DNA of 64,000 nucleotides. Source: Streptacidiphilus fuscans. Its GTDB lineage: Bacteria; Actinomycetota; Actinomycetes; Streptomycetales; Streptomycetaceae. This document shows, piece after piece, positions 1 to 8,765 of this stretch (the first letter of the stretch is position 1; every line of letters starts with the position of its first letter). The position numbers were made by a program, and so were the translations under genes. Location: NCBI RefSeq assembly GCF_015690355.1, contig NZ_JADPRT010000008.1:262908-326907 (forward strand), written 5' to 3'. The notes below the pieces were generated by a model that was not told the DNA's origin, searched no databases, and saw only the letters and a program-made list of their open reading frames with translations.

Positions 1-890
1 CCCGGATCGTGCTCGACCACACCAGTGCCACCGCCACCGCGGGCACCAAGACCACCGTGTCCGGGGTCATGGAGTACCAGGACACCACCGGCTGGCACCC
101 ACTTCCCCACACGTGGCTGTTCCTCGGTAGTCACGACACCCACAGCTCCGTAGCGCAGGCACAGACCGATGCCGCCGGACGCTTCACCTTCACCGCGACT
201 GTCCCGGACACCACCACCAGCTGGGCGATCAACCCGATCTCCAGCATCGCCCCTTACCTCACCCTCAACTCGGCCGACTACACCATCACCGCGGTGGCCG
301 ACCAGCCCAGCCTGCAGCTGTCCGGCGCCTCCATCGACGCCAACAGCAACCTGACCTTCCACCAGACCGTCACCAGCGCCACCGGCACCCCCAACGGAAC
401 CGTCCAACTCCAGCAATCCGCCGACGGGCACACCGGCTGGACCACCATCACCACCCTGCCGGCCACCACCGCCACCCACACCGTGCGCGTGTCCAACCCA
501 CACGGCTACTGGCGCCTGTACACCCCTACCACCCCCGGCTACACCCAAGCGGTCAGCGACACCGTCCACACCTTCCGCTACCAGAGCCGCATCACCGGCG
601 GCCCCACCAACACCAGCGTCCGCCCCGGCACCTGGGTCCACTTCACCGGCACCCTCACCCAGCAGGGCTACGGCCCCTGGGCTCCTTGCGCGGGCCAGAG
701 CGTCCAGCTGTGGTTCCGACCCGCCGGCTCCACGCGCACCTACCTCGAGGGCACCGCACACACCAACACCCAAGGGGCCTTCGCCCTGTGGGTCCGACCC
801 ACGACCAGCGGCACCTGGACCCTCACCTACCAGACCACCAGCCCCTGGAACACCAACGCCTCCACCAGCACCACCGTCCACGTCAGCTGA
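1..890 (+). CDS. Ig-like repeat secreted/surface protein, C-terminal part
   Basis: The reading frame is open from the window edge, so the 5' end lies outside; the GTG at position 9 is only the first start codon inside the window. About 295 residues are visible. They are Thr/Ser/Pro-rich with no catalytic motif and appear to form three beta-sandwich modules of roughly 90 residues, each with a pattern such as GRFTFTA or GAFALWV near its end. This is typical of Ig-like, carbohydrate-binding or adhesin-type repeats in exported actinomycete proteins. No transmembrane segment or sortase signal follows; the chain ends TTVHVS. The function is not recognised. It sits at the left edge of the accessory region. 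Confidence 0.6.
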   Translation, partial: RIVLDHTSATATAGTKTTVSGVMEYQDTTGWHPLPHTWLFLGSHDTHSSVAQAQTDAAGRFTFTATVPDTTTSWAINPISSIAPYLTLNSADYTITAVADQPSLQLSGASIDANSNLTFHQTVTSATGTPNGTVQLQQSADGHTGWTTITTLPATTATHTVRVSNPHGYWRLYTPTTPGYTQAVSDTVHTFRYQSRITGGPTNTSVRPGTWVHFTGTLTQQGYGPWAPCAGQSVQLWFRPAGSTRTYLEGTAHTNTQGAFALWVRPTTSGTWTLTYQTTSPWNTNASTSTTVHVS

Positions 891-1017
891 CGGCCGACCG
901 CGGCAAGGGGGTGCATCCGGTCAGGACCCGCTATGAGCGCCACCCGTCGCCCCGGAATGTCCATGCCATGTAGTCGGTCCGGCGGGCGGAGAACGGGGTA
1001 CGCCGCCGTCACCGCCG

Positions 1018-4000
1018 CTACTGTTCGATTGGGAGCCAGCGGTGGGCGGCAGCGCGCTTGTCCGGGGTCACCCACCAGAGCTTCGCAGTGCGGTCCCATT
1101 GGGCCCCGAGCTCGCGCTTCGCCTGGTCCTTGTCAGCGAAGGGCACGTTGAGGTAAAGCCGTCCGCCTATCTCAACTCCAGGTGCCGGGCCGTCGACTGT
1201 CAGCGGGACGCCATTACTGCCCGAGTCCAAACCCGCTGCTGTGACGGCAGTCGTCTGCTCGGCGACACCACGATGACCGTCACGTCGGGTGGAGCCGGTC
1301 CGACGCTCGGGGCGGGCGCGATCGATGATGCGGCGGACGCGCTGGCACGCAGCCCCGTCAGTGATGCGCATCATGAGGTCAGTCGGTCCGGTACCGCACA
1401 AGAGGTTCAGCGAGCCATGCCAGAGAACGGTCTCGTCGACGATGAGCACCTTCTCGTGCATCCTCTCGCGCTGCTCAACCCGACAGCCGGCTGCGCGCAA
1501 TTCCTCGACCAGCGCCGCCTTCCGGGGCTGGGCGGAGTGATCGCGGGTGAACACCGTCACCTGCACGCCACGGGAGGCGAGCTCGCGAAATGCACTGCTC
1601 CAGTACCTCACCGGTTGCGGGTCCAGGAAGGCACAGTAGACCTCGATCGACTTACGGGCTTGGCGGAGGTCCCAGGCGACCGCGCGCTGGACCTCATCAG
1701 AGGGGAAGAAGGCAGGCCGAGCCAGCTCATCTTCCGACAGCCCGCCCAGGTCGGAGGCTGCGCGGATGGGGACGAGGTCGTCCACAGGCAGCCGGATCGC
1801 GTGCTGTTCGAGGTGGTCCAGCATGTGCACGACTTCGCTGTGCGGAGCCAGGTTCTCGCGCAGATGCTCGGTGTCGGCAACCACGACCAGATGGTCCTGG
1901 GCCCGGCTCAGCGCGACGTTGAGCAGGCGGCAAGTCTGGGACGAGAGTCCGGTCCCCGAGTAGAAGTACCCCGGCGAACGCCCGGCTCCGGCGACGGTGT
2001 CGATGACGACCAGTGGACGCTGGCTGCCTTGAAAGCGGTGAACCGTATCGACCAGGCCCTCGTACTGCTCGCCGAAGCGTTGGGCCAGGCTCTGGTTGAG
2101 CGCCTTGACCTGATCCTTGTAGGGAGCGATGACCGCCATGCGATCGGCTGCTCGTTCGCCAGGTGGCACATCGGCCCAGTTGCGCCCCGGAAGCACGCCG
2201 TCGTACTGGAGCCCGCGCACCAGCTGGTGAATCACTGCCTCATGTACGACGTTGGACTTATGGTCGCGGCCTGGGATGCGTCGCGCGGATGTATCGACCA
2301 ACACCAGTGGACCCTCCAAGAGAGGAGAGGAGGGCAGCCGAGAGCCGTCAGACCGTCCTGTACGCAAGGGCGAGTCCGGGTAGGCAACAGCATTGACGAG
2401 ACCACAGATTGCCGAGTGCATGCGGTACTGGGTGTTCAGCGCCACCATCCGGGGGTCACCGATGCGCGCAGAGCCGCTGGCGGTGACGAGTCCAGCCGCG
2501 TGGAAGGCATCGCGCTCGGCCCACCGGCGCGAATGCTCGCGCTCGGGTTCGGTGGCTTTGCGGTCCTGGCTCCCCTTGGTGATCGCGGGGAGCTGGCGGA
2601 AGTCCCCGGCCAAGATCAGACGCTTGTCGGCTAGCCCCGCGACGTACCACGCCGAGGGAAGATCGACCATCCCAGCCTCGTCCAGGATGACTACGTCAAC
2701 GCGGTCCAACAGTTTGCGGGACTGCACGGCCTTCGCGACCGTGGTGCCCATGACGCGGCAGCGTGACCGGACCGCATCGGCGAGGCCGCGCCGCTGCCGG
2801 TCCAGCTCCTCCAGTTCCCGCTGTAGCACGTCAGCTCGCTCGACGAGGCGGGGACGCGGCAGCAACCCCGCCAGGGTCGACTGCAACGCGGCGAGGCGCG
2901 GTCCAAGGTCGGCGATCAAGGCGCTGGTGGCGCTCTCCTCCTGCTCGGCCCAGTTCCGCTGGTGCCAGTTGTCGGAGAGCGCCTGGTCGATGGAGTTCAG
3001 CTGCCCTTGGAGTTCTTGCAGACGCGCCGCTTTCCGACTGGCCATCAGGCCTGAGGGGATGCCGATCTCGGAGATCTTCAGACGGAGGGCGGTACCTTCG
3101 GCGTCGAGCCGTAGTGCTGCTTGGGCTGCCTGCTCCATCGTGGTAATCGCGGTGGAGTTGCGCTTCCACGCTGCTGAGAGCGACTCGGTGAGTTCAGCTG
3201 CCTGGTCATGCACCTGGAGCTCATCGCGAACCGTGGTCAGCTGGGACTGCGCCACCACGATCGCCGCATCGATCTGTACCCCCATTCGCCCCGCGATGCG
3301 CACCGGGTCGACGAACTCGCCGTAGTTCTGCTCCAGGCTCGCGACCGAGATATCTCCAGCGCGCTGTACCAGCCCGTCCTCGAATCCAGATTCCCCCTGA
3401 AGGAGGTCGCAGATCCGCTCCAAGGCTTGGTCCACCGCTACGTTGGTCGGCGCCAAGAACAGCAGGTTCAGCCCCTGGCGGTAGCAGCCCTCCGCGATAT
3501 GGGAGACCACATCGGTCTTGCCCGTCCCAGGCGGCCCCCAGAGGAACAGGGCACTGCTGCCGAGGGCTTGCTCCACCGCGGTTCGCTGCGCCGGGTTCAG
3601 CTTCAGGGTGCGCCAGCGGCTCACCAGGCGGTCCGGGTCCGCCGCCCGGGAAAGCGTCGGCGTGCTCAGGCCCAGCACCTGACCGCTCTTCGCCGGATCC
3701 ACTGGGCTGCCGGTCTGGCCTGCGGCCTCCAGCCGCTCGGCCAGCACCACCCAGTTCGAGGCGTCGTCCTCGCGCAGCAGCACCGAACTCGGGTTCGGCC
3801 CGAGATCGGTTGACGTGGTGACGCGGATCTTGCCGTCCGGCAGTCGTGTGGCGTCAGCGGTCGCCCATGGCTGCTGGCTTCGTTCCGGGCGCACCAGCAC
3901 TGGCCTCCCGTTCAGGGAGTCTCGCCATGAGCGACAGGTGAATAGGTACTCGGATCGATCCCCGCCGCTGATACGACGACCGCCCTGTAGCAGTACCTTC

Positions 4001-4095
4001 TCGGCACCATCCCCGGAGTCTCGGCGACACGCGGCGATCTCGGAACGAACCGCTGCGAGTAGATCCCGCAGCGGTCCAGGAAGCTGCTGTTCCAT
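1018..4095 (-). CDS. SF1 DNA/RNA helicase fused to a phospholipase D nuclease and a DUF5710 domain; Mokosh type II-like
   Basis: The product is about 1025 residues. Superfamily 1 (UPF1/Dna2-like) motifs are visible: Walker A GPPGTGKT near residue 187, DEAG Walker B near 472, GDFRQLPA, QYRMH near 556, HRFQGSQ near 688 and a SRAQDHL arginine-finger region near 730. Residues between motifs Ia and II form a long Glu/Gln/Ala-rich, probably coiled-coil insert. A PLD-type half-site follows, with HEKVLIVD (H880, K882) and GSLN. The C-terminus (about 979 to 1023, LYLNVPF to WWVTP) matches DUF5710. I chose the ATG at 4095 because GGGGGG lies just upstream; a TTG at 4116 would add seven residues. Helicase plus PLD in one chain is the arrangement described for type II Mokosh phage defence (MkoC). 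The family assignment is from motifs only and the defence role is inferred. Confidence 0.85.
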   Translation of the reverse strand: MEQQLPGPLRDLLAAVRSEIAACRRDSGDGAEKVLLQGGRRISGGDRSEYLFTCRSWRDSLNGRPVLVRPERSQQPWATADATRLPDGKIRVTTSTDLGPNPSSVLLREDDASNWVVLAERLEAAGQTGSPVDPAKSGQVLGLSTPTLSRAADPDRLVSRWRTLKLNPAQRTAVEQALGSSALFLWGPPGTGKTDVVSHIAEGCYRQGLNLLFLAPTNVAVDQALERICDLLQGESGFEDGLVQRAGDISVASLEQNYGEFVDPVRIAGRMGVQIDAAIVVAQSQLTTVRDELQVHDQAAELTESLSAAWKRNSTAITTMEQAAQAALRLDAEGTALRLKISEIGIPSGLMASRKAARLQELQGQLNSIDQALSDNWHQRNWAEQEESATSALIADLGPRLAALQSTLAGLLPRPRLVERADVLQRELEELDRQRRGLADAVRSRCRVMGTTVAKAVQSRKLLDRVDVVILDEAGMVDLPSAWYVAGLADKRLILAGDFRQLPAITKGSQDRKATEPEREHSRRWAERDAFHAAGLVTASGSARIGDPRMVALNTQYRMHSAICGLVNAVAYPDSPLRTGRSDGSRLPSSPLLEGPLVLVDTSARRIPGRDHKSNVVHEAVIHQLVRGLQYDGVLPGRNWADVPPGERAADRMAVIAPYKDQVKALNQSLAQRFGEQYEGLVDTVHRFQGSQRPLVVIDTVAGAGRSPGYFYSGTGLSSQTCRLLNVALSRAQDHLVVVADTEHLRENLAPHSEVVHMLDHLEQHAIRLPVDDLVPIRAASDLGGLSEDELARPAFFPSDEVQRAVAWDLRQARKSIEVYCAFLDPQPVRYWSSAFRELASRGVQVTVFTRDHSAQPRKAALVEELRAAGCRVEQRERMHEKVLIVDETVLWHGSLNLLCGTGPTDLMMRITDGAACQRVRRIIDRARPERRTGSTRRDGHRGVAEQTTAVTAAGLDSGSNGVPLTVDGPAPGVEIGGRLYLNVPFADKDQAKRELGAQWDRTAKLWWVTPDKRAAAHRWLPIEQ

Positions 4096-4332
4096 CGTCG
4101 CCCCCCATGGCGTCAACTTCCGCTACTCCAACGGATCTTAACCTGGCACAGTGCGCGGTGATGCCCATGCGACGGAGCGTGATCTCGGCCGTCCAATCCA
4201 GCGGTCCCTGTCGGTGCCTGCCCGAAGTGCGGGACATGGTCCGCCACCTGCGCAAGTCCACCGCTGTCATCCCATGGGAGTAGCGTTCCTGTCGATCGTG
4301 AACGACGCACTCGACGAAGCGAAGGAGGTTGA

Positions 4333-4926
4333 ATGGCACAGCAGCAGAACGGATCTGACGCTCAATCCGCAACCTTGATCAACGATCACCATCTGCCAGA
4401 GCTCATGCGACGATGCAGTAACAGGCTGCTCGACGTCGTAGTCCCGGCCCCCAAGTCAGTATCCGTGCTCTGGGGCGTACACAACCGAAAGCGGAAGACC
4501 CGACTTATCCACGATGCCCACATGAGTGCTGTCACCCGGGCGGTGGTCGACTTGCAGAAGCAAGCCGGCATGGTTCAGATCGGGGCCGCCTGGTACGACA
4601 TGCCCGTCACTGTCTACCGGCTGGAGCACTGCACCGGCGTCGCGGAGGAGCCGCACCTGCACACCCACCTGCTCGTCGACACCGAACTCCGAGACGGCCA
4701 GCAACGCGGCTCGCTGGACGTCTCCATCCTTCAAGATGCACTTGAACTCGTTGGACTCCAGTACCAGGTCTCTCTGGAGCAGGAACTTTGGCGCCGACTC
4801 CAGCTGGGGTTCGAGCAGAGGCGGAGGGGGACCCGCCAACTCTGCGGAATCGACGAAGATCTGATGAAGGCCTTCGCTGATGGCTCCTGCACGATAGGCC
4901 TCCGCCAGTTCACTGCAACCGCGTAG
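4333..4926 (+). CDS. Stand-alone TrwC/MobF relaxase-like protein lacking the N-terminal catalytic part
   Basis: The 197-residue product carries two hallmarks of the TrwC relaxase fold: APKSVSVLWG at residues 39-48 and the metal-binding histidine cluster PHLHTHLLV at 107-115. It also has the family's ELWRRLQLG to DLMKAF tail. A complete MobF relaxase is far longer, with catalytic tyrosines at its N-terminus and a helicase after the relaxase domain; both are absent. The start is well supported by AAGGAGG about 7 bases upstream. It may be a decayed conjugation gene, or a domesticated relaxase-domain protein kept by its own ribosome binding site. It lies between the helicase-PLD gene and a broken ATPase gene, consistent with a former conjugative element. 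Confidence 0.7.
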   Translation: MAQQQNGSDAQSATLINDHHLPELMRRCSNRLLDVVVPAPKSVSVLWGVHNRKRKTRLIHDAHMSAVTRAVVDLQKQAGMVQIGAAWYDMPVTVYRLEHCTGVAEEPHLHTHLLVDTELRDGQQRGSLDVSILQDALELVGLQYQVSLEQELWRRLQLGFEQRRRGTRQLCGIDEDLMKAFADGSCTIGLRQFTATA

Positions 4927-5031
4927 GCCTCGCCGCGGCCATCGAGCAAGACCACCGGCAGACCGGCCGCTCGCCCGACTTCAGACGGGAGAACGATCCC
5001 CAGCGAGCCGAAGCACTACAACTTCGTTGCG

Positions 5032-5405
5032 ATGGAGGCGAATTGCTCAGAAGGCTCAGCGAAGCTTGAAGACGCCGTGCTGGTGCTGTCCGAGCTCGCG
5101 TCCAACGCGGTACGGCATGGATGCACACTGCCCGATGCGAGGCCAGGGTCTTCCTGGAGCACGTGCAGGTTGCCGCATACGTCTCGGGGCGTCACCTGCT
5201 GGTGCGCATCCGCGTCGAAGGGGGCACCATTCGTCTGGAGGTGTCCGACCCGAGTCCGGTCCTGCCCGCCCCAGCCTGCGCACTGGCTGACGACGAGGGG
5301 CGGCGCGGGCTTGTCATCGTCGATGCTCTCGCGACTCGCTGGGGTGTGCGGCACCGTCCCGTCGGCAAGACCGTGTGGGCGGTGATCGGCGCGGAGGCGC
5401 AGTGA
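5032..5405 (+). pseudogene. Frameshifted anti-sigma-factor-type ATP-binding protein (HATPase_c)
   Basis: One frame from the ATG at 5032 encodes LVLSELASNAVRHG, the N-box of RsbW/SpoIIAB-like histidine-kinase-fold ATPases. A different frame, readable from about 5121 to the stop at 5405, supplies the rest: LEVSDPSP (G1 box), GLVIVDALATRWG (G2 box) and the usual ending VGKTVWAVI. Joining them needs a shift to the minus one frame between about 5112 and 5150, i.e. one lost base or two gained. Such small ATPases are very numerous in Streptomyces and bind sigma or anti-anti-sigma partners. Both halves are well conserved, so the lesion is recent or a sequencing error. No slippery heptamer was noticed that would suggest programmed frameshifting. 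Confidence 0.7.
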
Positions 5406-5484
5406 TCGGCGCGGCCGGTGGGCCGGCGCCCCGTGCCAATCCGCTGCGCTGTCCGCTGCCTCGTAAGTGACGCACGCGAATTGA

Positions 5485-6831
5485 TCAGCGGTAGCGGATC
5501 AGCCGGATCGAGATGATCCCCTCGGCGGCGTCGAGCTCCACTGCTCCTTCGCGACTTGGGTCGAGCAGAACCAGTCCCCGCGCCGCCGTGTTGGCGGCCG
5601 TGATGAGGCGGCCGACGGACTCGCGCCCACGCCGGTCGCGGCGGCGGACCCAGGCCAACATACGGGCCCCTTGAGGGGCACCGACGACGACCGCGATCGC
5701 CGCGGACCAGTCGGGGACCTCCACGATCTCCAAGGGCTGCCCGAGTTGAGCGATCGTCGGCCCGTACCAGGCAGCTGGGCCCGGGGCGGGCGGAAGAGGA
5801 AGCTCCTCGACCCCCGGAACGCCTCCGGCCAGCCACTGGTCGAGCCAGCGCCACGGGTCGGTGTTGGGAAGCCCGAACGGAGCGCTGTCGTCCCTGGGGA
5901 CCAGGACCGCCGCATCCAGCATCCCTTCGTGCCAGTCGCCTCCGGCGAGCAACGTGCGGGTGTTGCAGGCGAAGAGCCAGCCGCGACCGAGGTCGTCGGC
6001 CGGGTCCGGTGCCACCAGGGTGACCTGCCCTCGGTAGGTCTCGCCGAGCCACGCCTCCGCTTTCCGGACGGCCGAGGCCAGGTCCGGCGCGAGGCGGCGC
6101 CACTCCGGTGCTGCCAGCGGGGAGTCACCGCGCGGCCGGTGGAGGCGGGCGAGGCTGAGCCTGCGCACGCCCGTGGCGTCCAGGCGGGCGAGACCGCCGG
6201 TCTGGCCGTCGAGGACCACGACCTTGCCGCCGTCGTTGTAGGCGTAAAGCAGGTGGCCCGTGGCCTCGAAGCCGCCTAGCTCGCGCTGGACCCAGACCAC
6301 GCCGCGGGTGTCGGCACCGCCTGCATCGACGGCGGCGAGGACCTGGTTCCAATCCGCACAGACCGCGACCTGCGCGCCGGAGAAGTAACGGCGGATCAGA
6401 CGGCTCCACCAGCCCGGCGCCTCGTGGGCCGGTTGCCAGGGCAGCACGGTGGTGCTGGCACCGCTGATCGCCGCGTCCACGGTCACGAGGCAGCCGCGCG
6501 CGTTGACGCGGTCCTCCCAGTCGCGACGAAGACGCGGGCGCGGGTCCCGCTCCAGAGCTGCGACGTCGCCCCACGGGTCGGCGTTTCCAGGATGGAACGG
6601 GACGGACCCGTCCTTCGGAACGACGACGGAGGCGTTGAGCATCGGGGTGGTCGGGTAGCCGGGCTGCGCCAGCGGGCGCACGGCGTACCACCAAGCCTGC
6701 GCGGTCTCAGCGACTGGATCGGGAGTGGCCAGTTCGACGACCGGCCCGTAGAGCTCGTGCAACCAGGCACGAGCGCAGTCAGTGGGGGCGGCCCACGTGT
6801 TCAACGTCCCGCCCCCGGGCCGTACGGCCAT
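5485..6831 (-). CDS. Duplicated YrhB/Tox-PL hybrid protein in a toxin-immunity operon
   Basis: The 448-residue product is built as two similar halves. Residues 17-95 and 252-335 are YrhB/Imm35-like (ARAWL or AEAWL start, then VVVPKDGSVPF or VLVPRDDSAPF and DPW). Residues 110-230 resemble the papain-fold Tox-PL domain of the neighbouring toxin, with C114, H193 (TGHLLYAYND) and D208 (VVLDGQTG). The C-H and H-D spacings (79 and 15) equal those in the toxin (C414, H493, D508). The second copy (355-448) is degenerate: R replaces H in VGRLITAANT and no matching Cys is seen. It overlaps the upstream Imm35-like gene by 31 bases, so they are co-transcribed. It may be an immunity protein, a decoy or a second effector; I cannot decide. 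Confidence 0.75.
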   Translation of the reverse strand: MAVRPGGGTLNTWAAPTDCARAWLHELYGPVVELATPDPVAETAQAWWYAVRPLAQPGYPTTPMLNASVVVPKDGSVPFHPGNADPWGDVAALERDPRPRLRRDWEDRVNARGCLVTVDAAISGASTTVLPWQPAHEAPGWWSRLIRRYFSGAQVAVCADWNQVLAAVDAGGADTRGVVWVQRELGGFEATGHLLYAYNDGGKVVVLDGQTGGLARLDATGVRRLSLARLHRPRGDSPLAAPEWRRLAPDLASAVRKAEAWLGETYRGQVTLVAPDPADDLGRGWLFACNTRTLLAGGDWHEGMLDAAVLVPRDDSAPFGLPNTDPWRWLDQWLAGGVPGVEELPLPPAPGPAAWYGPTIAQLGQPLEIVEVPDWSAAIAVVVGAPQGARMLAWVRRRDRRGRESVGRLITAANTAARGLVLLDPSREGAVELDAAEGIISIRLIRYR

Positions 6832-7106
6832 ACCCCGGTTTCCAGGTAACGGTCGGCCACGTCACTCGGCATCGCGCTGGGGACGAAATCGACTTCTCCG
6901 GTGTCCTTGCGGACGTAGAGTGCCCGCGACATCAGCCGTTCCATGATGTCCCCGCTGTCCAGATACTCCTGAGTGTCGAAGACGACTCGCCAGGCCCAGC
7001 CATGCTCAGTGATCCACTCGTCCCGGAGCACGATCGTCGGAGGCGCCGTCGGGTAGTGCACCTTCAGGAAGGCCCGAGCCGCTTCCATCGCTTGATGCCT
7101 GGTCAT
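6801..7106 (-). CDS. Imm35/YrhB-domain immunity protein
   Basis: The 101-residue protein begins MTRHQAMEAARAFL and has the YrhB/Imm35 layout: an N-terminal helix, WRVVFDTQEYLD, then RALYVRKDTGEVDFVPS. This family is established as an immunity partner of polymorphic toxins. It lies directly downstream of the Tox-PL toxin gene (63-base gap), as expected for cognate immunity. AAGGAG precedes the ATG by about 12 bases. Its 3' end overlaps the start of the next gene by 31 bases, suggesting translational coupling. Neutralisation of the adjacent toxin is inferred from position. Confidence 0.8.
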   Translation of the reverse strand: MTRHQAMEAARAFLKVHYPTAPPTIVLRDEWITEHGWAWRVVFDTQEYLDSGDIMERLMSRALYVRKDTGEVDFVPSAMPSDVADRYLETGVWPYGPGAGR

Positions 7107-7169
7107 GGTTCTTGCTGCTCCTTTGGTTGCGCCAACGTGGTGCGCTTCGAGTGAGTGGGCGGATGGCCC

Positions 7170-8765
7170 TTATCGGTACGGGATGTACTGCAGATCCGTG
7201 ATGTCGTTATTTTCGAGCATCGCTAGTTTTCCGGTCTGTCCGTCGAGGTAGATGACTCGGCCACCGTCGTTGATCACATTGAAGATGTGTGCCGTTCCGT
7301 CGCCGCGGAAGATGGCAACGGCCCCACGCGCCCCGGGGCCCCGCGCTGCGATGTCCTCGCTGACCGTGTCGTACCCGCTGACCTGACGGAACTGGGCATC
7401 CGGGTTGCCGAGCACCTTTTGGTAGAGATCCTGGGTCTCCTTCAACCCGCGGCCTTTCATCAGCGGCGCAGTGTCCACGTCCGTGCCGTCGAGCCGGCGG
7501 TCGACGGTGACAACGTTGTTGGTGCAGTTCTGGTCGAAGCCCGGCGTGCCTGCATCGAAGCGTGGCCTGTTGATCTCGTTCATCCACGGGAACTCGTTGT
7601 CGATCAGCGCCTGGCCCGCTTCGGGCGACACCGAGCCGGAATGGTAGGCCGGGTAGTTGGCGCGCGTATCCGGTCGCCAGGGCTCAGGCTGCTTGTCGAG
7701 AACGTTGTTCAGGTCGTTCAGATCCGCCGCGCTGCTGTCCAGCGCGACGTTCGCGGCTGCGTCGGTGGTGGCCGCCTCTGCGGCTCCAGCTCCGTCAGTC
7801 GCCACCGTCTGCACGATGTTGGGAACAAGGTTGCCGAAGGCCTGCGACGGGTCGGAGGTCCAGCCGGACCCGAGCATGGACGCGGTCGCCTTGATCGGGT
7901 GCGTGCTCATGTTGAGCAGCCCCGCGGCCGTCGACGAGACTCCGTCGAGATAGGAGGCGGGGTGGGTGAGGTTGTACGGGTCCATCGGGTCCAGCGAGCG
8001 CGCGAACTTGACGATCCCGAGGGTGCCCTTGGCGACACCGCCGTAGAAATGCACGTACTCGTTCGGCAGGTCCTGGGCGATGTCGTGCGCGTCGTCGTAC
8101 ATCTGCTGGAGGAAGCTGGGCTTCGCCGGTGCCATTGAAGTGGCGGCCGTGATCTTGGCTGCCGCCGTCTCAGCCATGCCGTCGCGCTGCCGACGGGCCT
8201 CGTCGAGCGTGGACTGTGCCGCCTCACGATCCGCTTCACCAGGGTCCTGGAACGGCCCCGGCTGCGTCGGCTTGCTGCCTGGGTTCCGGCCGTTCGCTAT
8301 AGCCTGGTTGTAGGCACTAGCTTGGGAGTTGTAGGAGCTCACCTCTGCGTCGTAGGCGGTCTTGGCCGTCTGCGTCGCCTGCTGGCCCCGGTTGTAGAGC
8401 GCAACGGCTTGCTTGGCCTGACCCTGAGCCCAGGTCACGGTGGACCCGTAGTCCTCCAGGGCGCCGGCGGCATCGCTGCAAGCGTCGGACGCATGGCCCC
8501 ACTGCGGCGGATGGGGAGAAAACTTCGCACGGAAGTTGTCTGCGGCCTTGCCCTGCCAGTGTTCGGTGTCGAGCTTGGTCAAGCCCTGGTGCGTCTCCTC
8601 GAACGCACCCTGGAAGGACCGCAGGTGGCCAGCGGCTGTGGAGATCGCATCGGGGTCACCCCAGATGAGCTCCTTCTCATCGTCGGTCTGGCCGAGCTCA
8701 GCTTCCTTGCCCCAGCCCGGGAATCCGGGCAGGCGACCTGCCAACGGGCCTGGGAGAGGACTCAT
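7170..8765 (-). CDS. Type VII-secreted polymorphic toxin with C-terminal papain-fold (Tox-PL, glutamine deamidase-type) domain
   Basis: The 531-residue protein has an N-terminal helical domain of the putative T7SS-secreted type (residues about 28-200), including a WXG-like turn in HWQGKAADNFRAKF. A variable middle follows, then a toxin domain from about 412. That domain carries a Cys-His-Asp triad: C414 in QNCTNNVV, H493 in AHIFNVIN and D508 in YLDGQTG. The Tox-PL family contains deamidases and proteases; which reaction occurs here and the target are unknown. There is no signal peptide, consistent with ESX-type export. The start codon overlaps the stop of the upstream WXG-like gene in ATGA (8762-8765), so helper and toxin are translationally coupled. 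Imm35-type genes follow. This is the probable main effector of the locus. Confidence 0.85.
   Translation of the reverse strand: MSPLPGPLAGRLPGFPGWGKEAELGQTDDEKELIWGDPDAISTAAGHLRSFQGAFEETHQGLTKLDTEHWQGKAADNFRAKFSPHPPQWGHASDACSDAAGALEDYGSTVTWAQGQAKQAVALYNRGQQATQTAKTAYDAEVSSYNSQASAYNQAIANGRNPGSKPTQPGPFQDPGEADREAAQSTLDEARRQRDGMAETAAAKITAATSMAPAKPSFLQQMYDDAHDIAQDLPNEYVHFYGGVAKGTLGIVKFARSLDPMDPYNLTHPASYLDGVSSTAAGLLNMSTHPIKATASMLGSGWTSDPSQAFGNLVPNIVQTVATDGAGAAEAATTDAAANVALDSSAADLNDLNNVLDKQPEPWRPDTRANYPAYHSGSVSPEAGQALIDNEFPWMNEINRPRFDAGTPGFDQNCTNNVVTVDRRLDGTDVDTAPLMKGRGLKETQDLYQKVLGNPDAQFRQVSGYDTVSEDIAARGPGARGAVAIFRGDGTAHIFNVINDGGRVIYLDGQTGKLAMLENNDITDLQYIPYR

Noticed and set aside
5105..5150. Programmed ribosomal frameshift in the ATPase gene
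   Set aside because: No slippery heptamer, internal Shine-Dalgarno at the right spacing or downstream pseudoknot was apparent, and such ATPases are not known to be frameshifted.
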